This document shows positions 26,840 through 35,725 of a stretch of DNA of 52,001 bases, one piece after another. Numbering within the stretch: position 1 is the first letter of the stretch; the number at the start of each line of letters is the position of its first letter. The translations under genes and the position numbers were made by a program. Under the pieces are notes generated by a model that was given only the letters and a program-made list of their open reading frames with translations, searched no databases and was not told the origin of the DNA. Origin of the DNA: Treponema sp. (GTDB lineage: Bacteria; Spirochaetota; Spirochaetia; Treponematales; Treponemataceae); the NCBI GenBank assembly GCA_024402665.1, contig JAKSTI010000014.1, positions 1 through 52,001 of the forward strand, in the 5' to 3' direction.

Positions 26840-26870
26840 GTCTATTATAGTAAAAAACAACATAATAGAC
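26840..26870 (-). promoter_or_regulatory. lysS promoter with 9-bp perfect inverted repeat, leaderless
   Basis: On the minus strand TTGTCT, a 17-bp spacer and TATAAT (26849-26844) end seven bases before the lysS ATG. A perfect 9-bp inverted repeat, GTCTATTAT and ATAATAGAC (26862-26870 and 26840-26848), overlaps the -35 and -10 boxes. It resembles an operator. Confidence 0.65.
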
Positions 26871-26892
26871 AATTAGTGAGCATATTTTCAGA

Positions 26893-27894
26893 TTAATCTA
26901 CAGGGTAACATTCATAACCGGCACTGCGGAGTCTGTCAGAAACATTGCCTTTTGAATCTTCTTTTACAGTAACAATGTAGTAAGTTGTTCCGCTGGCACG
27001 AGTTTCAGTAGTAACAGAGGCATCAAAACCTTTCCCCTTCACTTCTTCACAAAGGAGTTTAGCATTATTTTCAGTTTTGAATAATCCAAGCTGCCATTTT
27101 GTATATTTTTTAGCAACAGTCTGTTTTTCTTCAGATTTTGTTTCTGTTTTAGGTTCTTCTGTAGAAGAGAAAGTTCCAGTTCCCTGTTCTGCAACACCAC
27201 TTTTTGGAACAAAGAACCAGAATGGTGCAGGCAAAAGCTGAACATCACCTTTTACAATTGCCGCCTCAGTAGATTTTGGAAAATCAGAAGTAATTGTTTT
27301 TGAATAAGAAACTTCTCCGGTTACATACCACAAAGTTAAAAGAATAGCCGGCTGGATTTTTTTCATTGAATCAACTTTAAGATAAGCTTTAAGAACTTCA
27401 ATTGGTTCCTGAAGATCTTCAGTAGAATTTGCAGCAGTTAATGCGCTCCACTGAGAATAAAGTTTTACATAAGAAATAACATCTGCGTTTTTTGAATTGC
27501 GCACAGAAGAGTTCAGGTAGGAATTGGCAGTATTAAAATCTCCGCAGCACAAAGAACAACGGACAGCATCAAGAACTAACTGTTCATTTGTTTTTTTAGA
27601 CATACCGTCAGCCGCACCAGCAGAAATTGAAGCAGCAGCCGCATAAGATTTCTGGGCATCTTCATAATAAGCCATCTGTTCCTGCAAAGAAGCAAGAAGA
27701 ATATACATGGCCCGTTTTTCAGAAGCAGTTGTTGTACCCTCAATCTGTTTTTTAATATAAGAAATAGAGTCAGAAATAGATGACTTTTTTACAGCTTCAG
27801 CGGCAACCTGTTTTGCCTTAAGTTCGGCACCAGAAAGATTAAAACTAAATAATAAAGTAACGGCAATTAATAATACAAAAAATTTCTTATTCAT
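26893..27894 (-). CDS. Exported SPOR-domain protein
   Basis: The 333-residue protein has a signal peptide (KKFFVLLIAVTLLFSFNLSG), a helical TPR-like middle (about 30-210) and a C-terminal SPOR domain (about 265-333: KWQLGLFKTENNAKLLCEEVKGKGFDASVTTE... YYIVTVK). SPOR domains bind denuded glycan strands at division sites, so a periplasmic, septal or peptidoglycan-linked role is likely. A Thr/Glu/Lys-rich linker joins the parts. Its start overlaps the lapA-like gene by eight bases, indicating coupling. Confidence 0.83.
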   Translation of the reverse strand: MNKKFFVLLIAVTLLFSFNLSGAELKAKQVAAEAVKKSSISDSISYIKKQIEGTTTASEKRAMYILLASLQEQMAYYEDAQKSYAAAASISAGAADGMSKKTNEQLVLDAVRCSLCCGDFNTANSYLNSSVRNSKNADVISYVKLYSQWSALTAANSTEDLQEPIEVLKAYLKVDSMKKIQPAILLTLWYVTGEVSYSKTITSDFPKSTEAAIVKGDVQLLPAPFWFFVPKSGVAEQGTGTFSSTEEPKTETKSEEKQTVAKKYTKWQLGLFKTENNAKLLCEEVKGKGFDASVTTETRASGTTYYIVTVKEDSKGNVSDRLRSAGYECYPVD

Positions 27895-28231
27895 TACTAG
27901 AATTATCGGAAGTTACCGGCTGTTCATTTACTACATTTGGAAGTTCCTTATTTTTCTTTTTGAAGGAAGCCAGAGATTTTTTAGACTTTTCTGCAACATC
28001 TTCCTTTTCAAGAGCTTTTTCTTCCTTCATCTTCTTAAGGAATTTACCAACAAAGAAACATAAAAGAGAAAAAACAATACCTGAAGCAAAGGCTATGAAA
28101 ACTAAAATTGAAACAGGAAGATCTGTATAAGTTTTGAAAAACCAGAAAGTACAAACATTAGTAAGATTTTTTCCTACAAAAACTGCAAGAAAAACAATAA
28201 CTAAAAGAAAAAATACTAAAGCAACTATCAT
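27887..28231 (-). CDS. LapA-domain small membrane protein
   Basis: The 114-residue protein has two hydrophobic helices (about 2-20 and 41-65) separated by a short loop (NLTNVCTFWFFKTYTDLPV), the pattern of the LapA/DUF1049 family. A charged cytoplasmic tail rich in Lys and Glu follows. In enterobacteria LapA acts in lipopolysaccharide assembly control; treponemes lack typical LPS, so the role here is unknown. GAGGGG precedes the ATG by six bases. It sits 22 bases after miaB and overlaps the SPOR gene. Confidence 0.7.
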   Translation of the reverse strand: MIVALVFFLLVIVFLAVFVGKNLTNVCTFWFFKTYTDLPVSILVFIAFASGIVFSLLCFFVGKFLKKMKEEKALEKEDVAEKSKKSLASFKKKNKELPNVVNEQPVTSDNSSNE

Positions 28232-28253
28232 TTTAAGCCCCTCTCTAAAAAGA

Positions 28254-29627
28254 TTATTCTACAATTTCACCTTTAAAAGTATTTCCGTTCAAAGAAACAA
28301 GATGTACTTTTACAAAAGAACCAATAATTTTTTTGTCAGCCTTAAATGCAACTTTTTCATGCTGCTCAGTCTGCCCAAGAAGCTCTTCACTGCTGTCACG
28401 GCTTACACTTTCAACAAGAACCTTTACAGTTTTACCAACCCGTTTCTTCATCTGCTGCTGAGTATGCTGCAACTGCAAATCAATTACCCGCTGCAATCTG
28501 TCTTTACGCACCTGTTCTGGAAGCTGTTCCATTTTTGCCGCAGGAGTCCCTTCTCTAGGATTATAAAAATACATCATTGCAGATTCATACTGAACCTGAT
28601 TCATCAAATCAAGAGTAAGTTCCACATCTTCTTCAGTTTCCCCAGGGAATCCCATCATAATATCAGTTGTAAGAGAAACTTCAGGAATTTTATCCTTAAT
28701 GCGTTTTACAAGTTCAAGATAATGCTCTCTTGTATAACGACGGTTCATTCTTTCAAGAACAGCAGAAGACCCGTGCTGAACAGGAAGATGAATATGACGG
28801 CAAATAACTTCCTCTTTTGCAATAACATCAATTACATCATCAGTAAAATCCTTTGGATGAGAAGACATAAAGCGCACCCACTCAATAGAAGATTTTGTTT
28901 CTTTAAGATGATCCGCAATAATCTGCAAAAGAGCCGCAAAATTAGTTTCACCATCATGATAAGAGTTTACATTCTGCCCAATAAGGGTAATCTCTTTCAC
29001 ACCAATCTTATTCAAAACATCAAGTTCCGCAATAATTTCATTTACCGGACGACTAATTTCCCTGCCGCGAACATAAGGAACAATACAGTAAGTACAGAAA
29101 TTGTTACATCCGTGCATAATTGGAACAAAAGTAGAAAAATGACCAGGTTCAGCAGAAATAGACGCAAATTTATAAGCTTCAGAATCATCAATTTCAAAAG
29201 GCTTGCGTCCCTGTTCAACAGCTTCAATAATTTCTCCAAAATGATGCTTTGCAAAAGTGCCCACTACATAATCAATAAAAGGAAACTGTTTCTTAAAATC
29301 CTTAAGAAGACGTTCAGCCATACAACCCATTACAACAAGAGAAAGAGGTTTAGCCCCATCCTTTACATATTCAACAGCTTCATCAAGAAGTTTAGTTTTA
29401 GCACCAGTTTTACATTCACGAACAGCCTTTAATCCATTATACCAGCCAAGGCGACCAACAATTCGTTCCTCCGCAGAACCACGAACAGAACAAGTATTAA
29501 TAATAGCAAGGTCAGCAACTTGAGCAGATTTAGCCTGAGTCCATCCACGACTAATCAGCAACTGTTCAACAGTAGCAGACTCAGCAATATTCATTTCACA
29601 ACCGTAAGTTTCAATAAAATAATTCAT
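28254..29627 (-). CDS. miaB: tRNA-2-methylthio-N6-dimethylallyladenosine synthase
   Basis: The 457-residue methylthiotransferase has the N-terminal [4Fe-4S] cysteines C10 (TYGCEMN), C46 (NTCSVRG) and one in VVMGCMAERL, the radical-SAM CNNFCTYCIVPYVRG motif, and a C-terminal TRAM domain. It adds the 2-methylthio group to i6A37 of tRNAs. It is the first gene of the run miaB-lapA-SPOR. The ATG has no ribosome binding site; a weak -10 (TAAATT, 29639-29634) ends six bases before it. Confidence 0.96.
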   Translation of the reverse strand: MNYFIETYGCEMNIAESATVEQLLISRGWTQAKSAQVADLAIINTCSVRGSAEERIVGRLGWYNGLKAVRECKTGAKTKLLDEAVEYVKDGAKPLSLVVMGCMAERLLKDFKKQFPFIDYVVGTFAKHHFGEIIEAVEQGRKPFEIDDSEAYKFASISAEPGHFSTFVPIMHGCNNFCTYCIVPYVRGREISRPVNEIIAELDVLNKIGVKEITLIGQNVNSYHDGETNFAALLQIIADHLKETKSSIEWVRFMSSHPKDFTDDVIDVIAKEEVICRHIHLPVQHGSSAVLERMNRRYTREHYLELVKRIKDKIPEVSLTTDIMMGFPGETEEDVELTLDLMNQVQYESAMMYFYNPREGTPAAKMEQLPEQVRKDRLQRVIDLQLQHTQQQMKKRVGKTVKVLVESVSRDSSEELLGQTEQHEKVAFKADKKIIGSFVKVHLVSLNGNTFKGEIVE

Positions 29628-29708
29628 AAATTTAATTTACCATTTTTTGTAATTTTAATACATAGTGCAAATTGAATTCCATTTTTTTCCAATTCCAGAT
29701 AAAACCAA

Positions 29709-29737
29709 TTTAATCTTTTTAAACAATCCAGTATATT
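29709..29737 (+). promoter_or_regulatory. folE2 promoter, leaderless arrangement
   Basis: TTTAAT (29709-29714), a 17-bp spacer and TATATT (29732-29737) end six bases before the ATG at 29744. The -35 is weak. No Shine-Dalgarno sequence is present. Confidence 0.5.
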
Positions 29738-29743
29738 TAAACC

Positions 29744-30586
29744 ATGCGTGATATTCAGAATGAATTTGATACAAGAGAAGTTCCATTACAGAAAGTTGGT
29801 GTTCGTGGAGTAAAATATCCAGTCACAGTTCTGGACAAATCAAAAAAAACACAGACCACAAATGCAACAGTAGATCTTTTTGTAAACCTTCCTCATCACT
29901 TTAAGGGAACCCATATGTCCCGCTTTATTGAAGTTTTCCACAAATATCACACAGATATTTCAATGCAGCACTTTTTAGATATGCTTGAAGAAATCAGAGA
30001 CAAACTTCAGGCAGAAAAAGCATTTGGCACAATCCGCTTTCCATATTTTATAGAAAAAAAAGCCCCAGTTTCTGGCAGCAAAGGTTTTATGGAATACATC
30101 TGTGCCTATGAAGGTGAAGTAGAAGAAGGGGAAAGCCTTCCCCTGACTCCAGCCAGCAAGCTGTCTTCCGCCACCCCTTCTCCTAAGGGGACACCCCTTA
30201 AAAACCCCGCCAGAAAATTTTATGTCTCAATAGAAGTTCCTGTAACAACCCTCTGTCCATGCAGTAAGGCCATCAGTGATTTTGGAGCCCACAATCAGCG
30301 TGGAACAGTAAGAGTCAAACTTTTATATACAGATTATTTCTGGATTGAAGATGTAATCCAGATGATAGAAAACTGTGCTTCTTCTCCTTTGTACTCAGTA
30401 CTTAAGCGCCAGGATGAAAAACACGTTACAGAACAGGCCTATGAAAACCCACGTTTTGTAGAAGATGTTGTTCGTGAAGTTTATTTAGGCTTAAAAGATA
30501 TGGGCTTTAAATGGTTCAGCGTAGAAGCTGAGAATGAAGAAAGCATTCATTATCACAACGCCTACGCCTACACACAATTATCTTAA
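29744..30586 (+). CDS. folE2: GTP cyclohydrolase FolE2 (type IB)
   Basis: The 280-residue enzyme matches the zinc-independent, metal-flexible GCYH-IB family: [21 protein letters not shown], and the active-site segment [20 protein letters not shown] with C171 and C173. It converts GTP to 7,8-dihydroneopterin triphosphate for folate and for QueD (569-970). Residues about 128-157 are an extra Pro/Ser/Lys-rich loop between two strands where relatives have only a few residues. Its DNA is G+C-rich and palindromic, unlike the rest of the gene, and keeps the frame. The gene ends convergently with folD, overlapping by nine bases. Confidence 0.94.
   Translation: MRDIQNEFDTREVPLQKVGVRGVKYPVTVLDKSKKTQTTNATVDLFVNLPHHFKGTHMSRFIEVFHKYHTDISMQHFLDMLEEIRDKLQAEKAFGTIRFPYFIEKKAPVSGSKGFMEYICAYEGEVEEGESLPLTPASKLSSATPSPKGTPLKNPARKFYVSIEVPVTTLCPCSKAISDFGAHNQRGTVRVKLLYTDYFWIEDVIQMIENCASSPLYSVLKRQDEKHVTEQAYENPRFVEDVVREVYLGLKDMGFKWFSVEAENEESIHYHNAYAYTQLS
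30125..30214 (+). repeat. Palindromic in-frame insert within folE2
   Basis: About 90 bases are much richer in G+C than the surrounding gene and full of short dyads: AGGGGAA (30127-30133) with TTCCCCT (30138-30144); CCCCTT (30174-30179) with AAGGGG (30185-30190), which can also pair with CCCCTT (30194-30199). The boundaries are approximate. The pattern resembles protein-coding palindromic elements known from Rickettsia. Confidence 0.65.
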
Positions 30587-31453
30587 TTTTCTCTGGGCAC
30601 TTTCCAAAGTATTCTGCATCAACATTGCAATTGTCATTGGACCAACTCCACCTGGAACTGGAGTGATGAAAGAAGTTTTTCCAACTAAATCATCAAAATC
30701 ACAGTCACCAATTAAACGGAATCCAGATTTTTTTGAAGCATCAGGAATGCGGTTTACACCAACATCAATTACAACAGCACCATCTTTTACCATATCGCCA
30801 GTCAAAGTATGTGGATGACCAGACGCAACAACAAGAATATCAGCCTGTTTTGTAATTTCTGCCATATTTTTTGTACCAGTATGACACATTGTTACAGTAC
30901 AGTTCACATCTTTACGGGCAAGAAGAATTGAAACTGGTTTACCAACAATATTAGAACGGCCAATTACAACAGCATGTTTTCCGCTTGTTTCAATTCCGGC
31001 ACGCTGAAGCAATACAATAATTCCATGAGGTGTACATGGCAAAAATCCAGGACGACCAATCATCATGTTACCAACACTTACAGGGTGGAATCCGTCAACA
31101 TCTTTTTCAGGACTAATTGCCATAATAACTTTATCTTCATTAATATGCTTTGGAAGTGGAAGCTGAACAAGAATTCCGTGTACGCTGTCATCTTTATTCA
31201 AATCATCAATAATTTTAAGAAGTTCATCTTCTGTTGTTGATTCAGGCAAATGCAAACTGCGGTCTACCATTCCAACTTCAGCAAGGGCTTTCTGTTTACC
31301 AGTAACATAACTTACACTGGCAGGATTTTCTCCAACTAAAATAACAGCAAGACAAGCATTAATTCCTTTTTCTTTAAGTTCACTTACCTTTTTAGCAACA
31401 TCCGCTCTAACATCAGCGGCAACCTGTTTTCCATCAATAACCACAGCGCTCAT
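30578..31453 (-). CDS. folD: Methylenetetrahydrofolate dehydrogenase/cyclohydrolase
   Basis: The 291-residue bifunctional enzyme has the FolD signatures YVTGKQKAL (with the catalytic Lys), [27 protein letters not shown] and the C-terminal [17 protein letters not shown]. It interconverts methylene-, methenyl- and formyl-tetrahydrofolate. The ATG at 31453 was chosen because GAGG lies six bases upstream; an ATG at 31465 adds four residues without a good site. TATAAT at 31483-31478 gives a short leader. It is divergent from the outer-membrane protein gene. Confidence 0.96.
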   Translation of the reverse strand: MSAVVIDGKQVAADVRADVAKKVSELKEKGINACLAVILVGENPASVSYVTGKQKALAEVGMVDRSLHLPESTTEDELLKIIDDLNKDDSVHGILVQLPLPKHINEDKVIMAISPEKDVDGFHPVSVGNMMIGRPGFLPCTPHGIIVLLQRAGIETSGKHAVVIGRSNIVGKPVSILLARKDVNCTVTMCHTGTKNMAEITKQADILVVASGHPHTLTGDMVKDGAVVIDVGVNRIPDASKKSGFRLIGDCDFDDLVGKTSFITPVPGGVGPMTIAMLMQNTLESAQRKLR

Positions 31454-31484
31454 TTGTAACCTCATTCTGTTTCATTCATTATAA

Positions 31485-31513
31485 TTGATAAATACAGCCA
31501 AAAACTGTATATT
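31485..31513 (+). promoter_or_regulatory. Promoter of the outer-membrane protein gene with inverted repeat
   Basis: TTGATA (31485-31490), a 17-bp spacer and TATATT (31508-31513) lie on the plus strand. ATACAG (31492-31497) and CTGTAT (31505-31510) form a 6-bp inverted repeat in the spacer that overlaps the -10. The mRNA would have a leader of about 35 bases with GGGG before the ATG at 31555. The divergent folD -10 overlaps this region. Confidence 0.55.
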
Positions 31514-31554
31514 ATTTAAATAAGATAATACAAAAATTAAAAAAATGGGGCAAT

Positions 31555-32121
31555 ATGAAACGCATTCTTTCCATTATACTTACACTTTTCATTTTATCAG
31601 GAACAGTATTTGCTCAGTCAGAGAGTGATGAATACGACGACGGTTTTGTTTACGAACAGAACGGAGCTGGAGATCAGTTTATTAAAATCAAGTTAGGAGC
31701 TATTTTTCCACTGAACTTTGATGGTCAGCTTAATCCAGGCGGACAAATTGAATTAGGTTATTACAGATTTTTAAATAACTGGCTTGCAGTTGGTGGTGAA
31801 TTCCTAGCATCTTACGAAGTTTCAATCGGAAACAAAATCCTTGTTTTACTTCCTTTTTCTGCAGGGGTTATGTTCCAGCCAACATATAACGACTTTGAAT
31901 TTCCAATCTATGTTAATTTAGGTTTAGGTTATGAAACATGGCAGAGTATGGACTACTTCCCTTCTTTTGTGTTTAAAACTTCTGCCGGTGCATACTACCG
32001 CTTAAATGAAATCTGTTCTTTTGGTTTAGACACTTCCTGGATGTTACTTCATGAAGGCAGCAATAAATCATTTACAGCAAATTTCCTTACACTTTCAATT
32101 GGTGCAAGATACCATTTCTAA
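31555..32121 (+). CDS. Outer-membrane beta-barrel protein, TP0733/OmpW-like
   Basis: The 188-residue protein has a signal peptide ending TVFAQ, then alternating amphipathic strands (KIKLGAIFPLNF, QIELGYYRF, LAVGGEFLASYEV, VLLPFSAGVMFQ, PIYVNLGLGYETW) and ends in phenylalanine (IGARYHF), as outer-membrane barrels do. The size fits an eight-stranded barrel. A link to treponemal TP0733-type proteins is from memory and unchecked. It is followed after 11 bases by a lipoprotein gene, so the two may form an envelope pair. Confidence 0.72.
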   Translation: MKRILSIILTLFILSGTVFAQSESDEYDDGFVYEQNGAGDQFIKIKLGAIFPLNFDGQLNPGGQIELGYYRFLNNWLAVGGEFLASYEVSIGNKILVLLPFSAGVMFQPTYNDFEFPIYVNLGLGYETWQSMDYFPSFVFKTSAGAYYRLNEICSFGLDTSWMLLHEGSNKSFTANFLTLSIGARYHF

Positions 32122-32132
32122 AGGTTTGAATT

Positions 32133-33341
32133 ATGAAAAAAACTATTTCTAAAATATTATCAGTTGCTTTGGTAACATCAGTTCTTTCTATTTTTACAGG
32201 TTGTAATGATTCTGTTTTTTCTAATATTATGCAGGACGTTCCACCAACAGAAGCAACAATCAACGGAATTATAAACAGCATTGCCCGTTACAATTACAAC
32301 GGAACAGAATGTTTATTCACAACAGCAAGTTCTGGACTTATTTATAAAGAAGCAGATGGTCAGGAACACGGACAGTGGAAAAAACTTTCAGACCTTCCAT
32401 TTGAAACTCACAGTTATGATTATTACGGAAACACACATCGTGGTCAGCAGATTATAAAAGTTGTATCAGATGCTACAAATCTTTATCTTGTTACTGTTAC
32501 TTACAAAAACGACATTGACTTAGGAACAACAATTCCAGAAAGTTTCCATATCTGGGCAGCAGCAAATCCTTCAACAAAAGAGGATTGGAAAGAAGTTGAA
32601 CAGAACGAACAGTTCAAACTTGAAACTAAAATTGTAAATAAACTTGCAGAAACAGATTTCAATGTATTTTCTACAAACGAATTGAACAATTCAAAAAGAG
32701 AAGCTTATGTTCGTGTTGGTGGAACAATTTCAAATACAGCAGCATATTTCAAATTAAACGGACAGTCAGCTCCATCATCAAAAACAATCTCAAAAGCAAC
32801 AGACAACGGAGACCTTAACAACATTGATTCAGCAGTATATTTAGGTTCTACACTCCACTTCTTTGATACATTTGCAGTAACTACAAATAATGAAAGAACA
32901 ACAACAACTGGTTCTGTTGCATATTACGCACCAATTAATTCTGCAAAACTTTATTATACAGACGGAACAACAAGTACAGAAGCACTTTCTGCTTCTTACC
33001 CGGTTTCTTCTCTTGCTTACACAAAAGGAACTTTATTCATTGGCCGCGGAGATTACGTTTCATCAACATACAGTTACGGCGGTATTGCAAAAACAAGTGT
33101 GGCTGCAGACGGAACACCAAACACTGAACTTGAAAAATTCACAACAAATGCTGAATCACAGCTTTCTTCTGCATACATAATCTATACTTTGCTTGTAACA
33201 ACACCAGAAGAAACAGAATTGAATACAACAATTTATGCAGGAATGGGCTTCAGAGGTTCTGGAACTTCAACTGCAGTAAACTACAAAAACATTGGTTTGT
33301 GGTCTTACTACCCTGCCAGAAAAAACTGGAACAGAGAATAG
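32133..33341 (+). CDS. Lipoprotein of unknown function
   Basis: The 402-residue protein has a lipoprotein signal (VLSIFTGC, lipid Cys near residue 24). The rest is beta-rich with many Asn, Thr and Ser and tyrosine-rich stretches (SIARYNYNGTECLFTTASSGLIYKEADG, TKGTLFIGRGDYV, YAGMGFRG), which suggests a repeated-blade fold such as a beta-propeller. I do not recognise a family. AAAGG precedes the ATG. It probably shares the promoter of the barrel gene upstream and lies five bases before the rarA fusion gene. Confidence 0.7.
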   Translation: MKKTISKILSVALVTSVLSIFTGCNDSVFSNIMQDVPPTEATINGIINSIARYNYNGTECLFTTASSGLIYKEADGQEHGQWKKLSDLPFETHSYDYYGNTHRGQQIIKVVSDATNLYLVTVTYKNDIDLGTTIPESFHIWAAANPSTKEDWKEVEQNEQFKLETKIVNKLAETDFNVFSTNELNNSKREAYVRVGGTISNTAAYFKLNGQSAPSSKTISKATDNGDLNNIDSAVYLGSTLHFFDTFAVTTNNERTTTTGSVAYYAPINSAKLYYTDGTTSTEALSASYPVSSLAYTKGTLFIGRGDYVSSTYSYGGIAKTSVAADGTPNTELEKFTTNAESQLSSAYIIYTLLVTTPEETELNTTIYAGMGFRGSGTSTAVNYKNIGLWSYYPARKNWNRE

Positions 33342-33346
33342 ATTAA

Positions 33347-35710
33347 ATGTCCGACAGCCTTTTCCAATCAGTAAAAAATACAACTGAACCTCTTGCTGCC
33401 AGAATGCGTCCAAGAAATCTGGATGAATATATTGGCCAGGATCACATTGTAGGAAAAGGCAGACTTTTAAGACGTGCCATTGCCGCAGACCAGCTTACAT
33501 CTGTAATTTTTTATGGACCACCAGGAAGCGGAAAAACAACACTGGCACGTGTAATCGCCAATCATACAAAATCAAATTTCATTACATTAAATGCAGTTTT
33601 AACAGGAGTTGCAGATATTCGTGACTCTATTAAAAAGGCAGAAGATTTTTATAACTTATATAGCCGCCGCACAATTTTGTTTGTAGACGAAGTTCACCGC
33701 TGGAATAAAAGTCAGCAGGATGCTTTGCTTCCATGGGTTGAAAACGGAACAATCATTTTAATTGGAGCCACAACAGAAAATCCATTTTTTGAAGTAAATA
33801 AAGCTCTTGTAAGTCGTTCCCGTGTATTCCAGCTTAAACCATTAACTACAGAAGATTTAAATAAAGCTGCAAAAATGGCTTTAGCAGATAAGGACCGCGG
33901 TTACGGAAACTGGAATGTTGAATTTGAAGAAGGCGCTCTGGAACATCTGGTAGAAACTGCCAACGGAGATGCCCGCTCTTTATTAAACGCACTGGAACTT
34001 GCAGTAGAGACAACACCAGACTTATGGAATCCAAAAGGACAGCCACCTGTTCCTGCATACGGTTCTACAATTTACATCAGCAAAGAAGCCGCAGAAGAAT
34101 CTATTCAGAAAAAAGTTGTCCTTTATGACAGAGACGGCGACTATCACTACGATATTATCAGTGCATTTATAAAATCTCTTCGTGGTCGTGATCCTGATGC
34201 TGCCTGCTACTGGCTTGCAAGAATGGTTCGTGCAGGAGAAGATCCTCATTTTATTTTCAGACGAATGCTTATTTCTGCCTGCGAAGACACTGGACTTGCA
34301 GATCCAAATGCAATCAATATTGTAAACGCCTGTGCCGCCGCATTTGACAGAGTTGGTCTGCCAGAAGGACGCTATTTTCTTGCACATGCAGCCCTTTATC
34401 TTAGTACAGCACCAAAATCAAACAGCAGCATGGCCTTTTTTGATGCTCTTTCCAGCGTTGAAAAAGAAAGTGCAGAAGTCCCAAATCATTTAAGAGATTC
34501 AAGCCGTGATGCAGAAGGATTTGGACACGGAGCCGGTTACCTTTACCCACACGCATACAGAGACCATTGGGTTGCACAGCAGTATTTACCAAATACACTT
34601 ATGGGACGTGTTTTTTATACACCAACAACTCAGGGCTACGAAGGCACAATCAGAAGTGAAGTTCTTTCCCGCCGTGAACTGCAGATTTCATCAATCCTGG
34701 AAAATCAGGAACTGGAAACATGGGCAAGAGAACATTTTAAATCAGACGGACAGGAAAATCTTACTTTTACACCAGTAGACAGCCAGAGAGAAGGAACTTT
34801 AGATAAAGCAGACAGTTTCTGGCGCCAGAGACTTGATTCAAACAGAGCAGAAATCCTTTTACGCATTCGTGACAAAATGATTAAAATGGCAGATTTGTTG
34901 CGCCACCACAGAAGTTTAATCTGGAATGCAGATTCAGGACTTTTATTATGGGAAGTAGCACGTAAATCACCAGAAGGAGTAACCTGCGGAATCTGTAAAA
35001 CAGAAGAAGGGAAAAAAATTCTTGAACAGTATTGCCGCACCTTAGGAGATTTGGACAAACCTCTTCTTCAGGCTAAAAACACTCCTAACCAGGATTTTTC
35101 AGATGAAACACAAATTAAATCTCTTCTTGAAAAATTCCAGTTCAACGGAACAATTTTTGACAGGCTTTTCTTTATAGACCCATTTATTAACGAAAAAGGA
35201 ATCAAAGGGCTTGCACAAACTTTAGTTACTATTGAAAAAGAAAACAAACTATTAGATAAAGACTTTAATGTAGTTATTTCACAGAAAATTCCTGCAAATG
35301 GCCAGAGAATCAGTGCTTTAATAAAAGAACAGATTATTACACCAGAAACTGCCGGTGAATATATGGGGATTCTGGAAAAACTGGAAAATGCAGAAAATGA
35401 TTTTTACAATGATAAAACAAATGCCCTCTTTACCTGGGATTCTGATACAATTGCTGCAGAATTTGAAGCTGCCGGTTTTGAAGTAAAAAAAGAAATTGAA
35501 CAGTTGTCAGAAAAAAGACGCCTTACAAATCAGGAAATTCAAAAATGGTTTGCACCACAAGGCTCTTCTTACGGTGCAAAAATGCTAGCTGCTGTAGGAA
35601 AAGAAGATTTACAGAAAATAATCAATTTATTGGAAGCAAACTGCGGTAAAATCATATTCAAATGGCGCAGTCAGATTAGTTTTATTTGCATTTCAAAAAA
35701 GGTGTGTTAA
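33347..35710 (+). CDS. rarA: RarA/MgsA-type AAA+ ATPase fused to a methyltransferase-like domain
   Basis: The 787-residue protein begins with a replication-associated recombination factor: RPRNLDEYIGQDHIVGKGRLLRRAI, Walker A GPPGSGKT (57-64), Walker B ILFVDEVHR, GATTENPFFEVNKALVSRSRVFQL, and the C-terminal MgsA oligomerisation segment to about 440. A further 340 residues follow. Part of this (about 520-640: RSLIWNADSGLLLWEVARKSPEG, FDRLFFIDPFI, FNVVISQKIPANGQRI) has the strand-helix rhythm of a class I SAM methyltransferase, without a clear glycine-rich SAM motif. RarA acts at stalled forks. No ribosome binding site is seen; it starts five bases after the lipoprotein stop. Confidence 0.85.
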   Translation: MSDSLFQSVKNTTEPLAARMRPRNLDEYIGQDHIVGKGRLLRRAIAADQLTSVIFYGPPGSGKTTLARVIANHTKSNFITLNAVLTGVADIRDSIKKAEDFYNLYSRRTILFVDEVHRWNKSQQDALLPWVENGTIILIGATTENPFFEVNKALVSRSRVFQLKPLTTEDLNKAAKMALADKDRGYGNWNVEFEEGALEHLVETANGDARSLLNALELAVETTPDLWNPKGQPPVPAYGSTIYISKEAAEESIQKKVVLYDRDGDYHYDIISAFIKSLRGRDPDAACYWLARMVRAGEDPHFIFRRMLISACEDTGLADPNAINIVNACAAAFDRVGLPEGRYFLAHAALYLSTAPKSNSSMAFFDALSSVEKESAEVPNHLRDSSRDAEGFGHGAGYLYPHAYRDHWVAQQYLPNTLMGRVFYTPTTQGYEGTIRSEVLSRRELQISSILENQELETWAREHFKSDGQENLTFTPVDSQREGTLDKADSFWRQRLDSNRAEILLRIRDKMIKMADLLRHHRSLIWNADSGLLLWEVARKSPEGVTCGICKTEEGKKILEQYCRTLGDLDKPLLQAKNTPNQDFSDETQIKSLLEKFQFNGTIFDRLFFIDPFINEKGIKGLAQTLVTIEKENKLLDKDFNVVISQKIPANGQRISALIKEQIITPETAGEYMGILEKLENAENDFYNDKTNALFTWDSDTIAAEFEAAGFEVKKEIEQLSEKRRLTNQEIQKWFAPQGSSYGAKMLAAVGKEDLQKIINLLEANCGKIIFKWRSQISFICISKKVC

Positions 35711-35725
35711 AATAGTTTAAATACT

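Noticed and set aside
28134..29432. 432-residue open frame on the plus strand
   Set aside because: It lies antisense to miaB and the lapA-like gene, has a composition rich in Phe, Lys, Asn and Arg expected of a shadow frame, and no ribosome site or family motif.
34022..34387. 121-residue minus-strand frame inside the RarA gene
   Set aside because: It overlaps a well supported gene completely and shows no start signal or recognisable motif.
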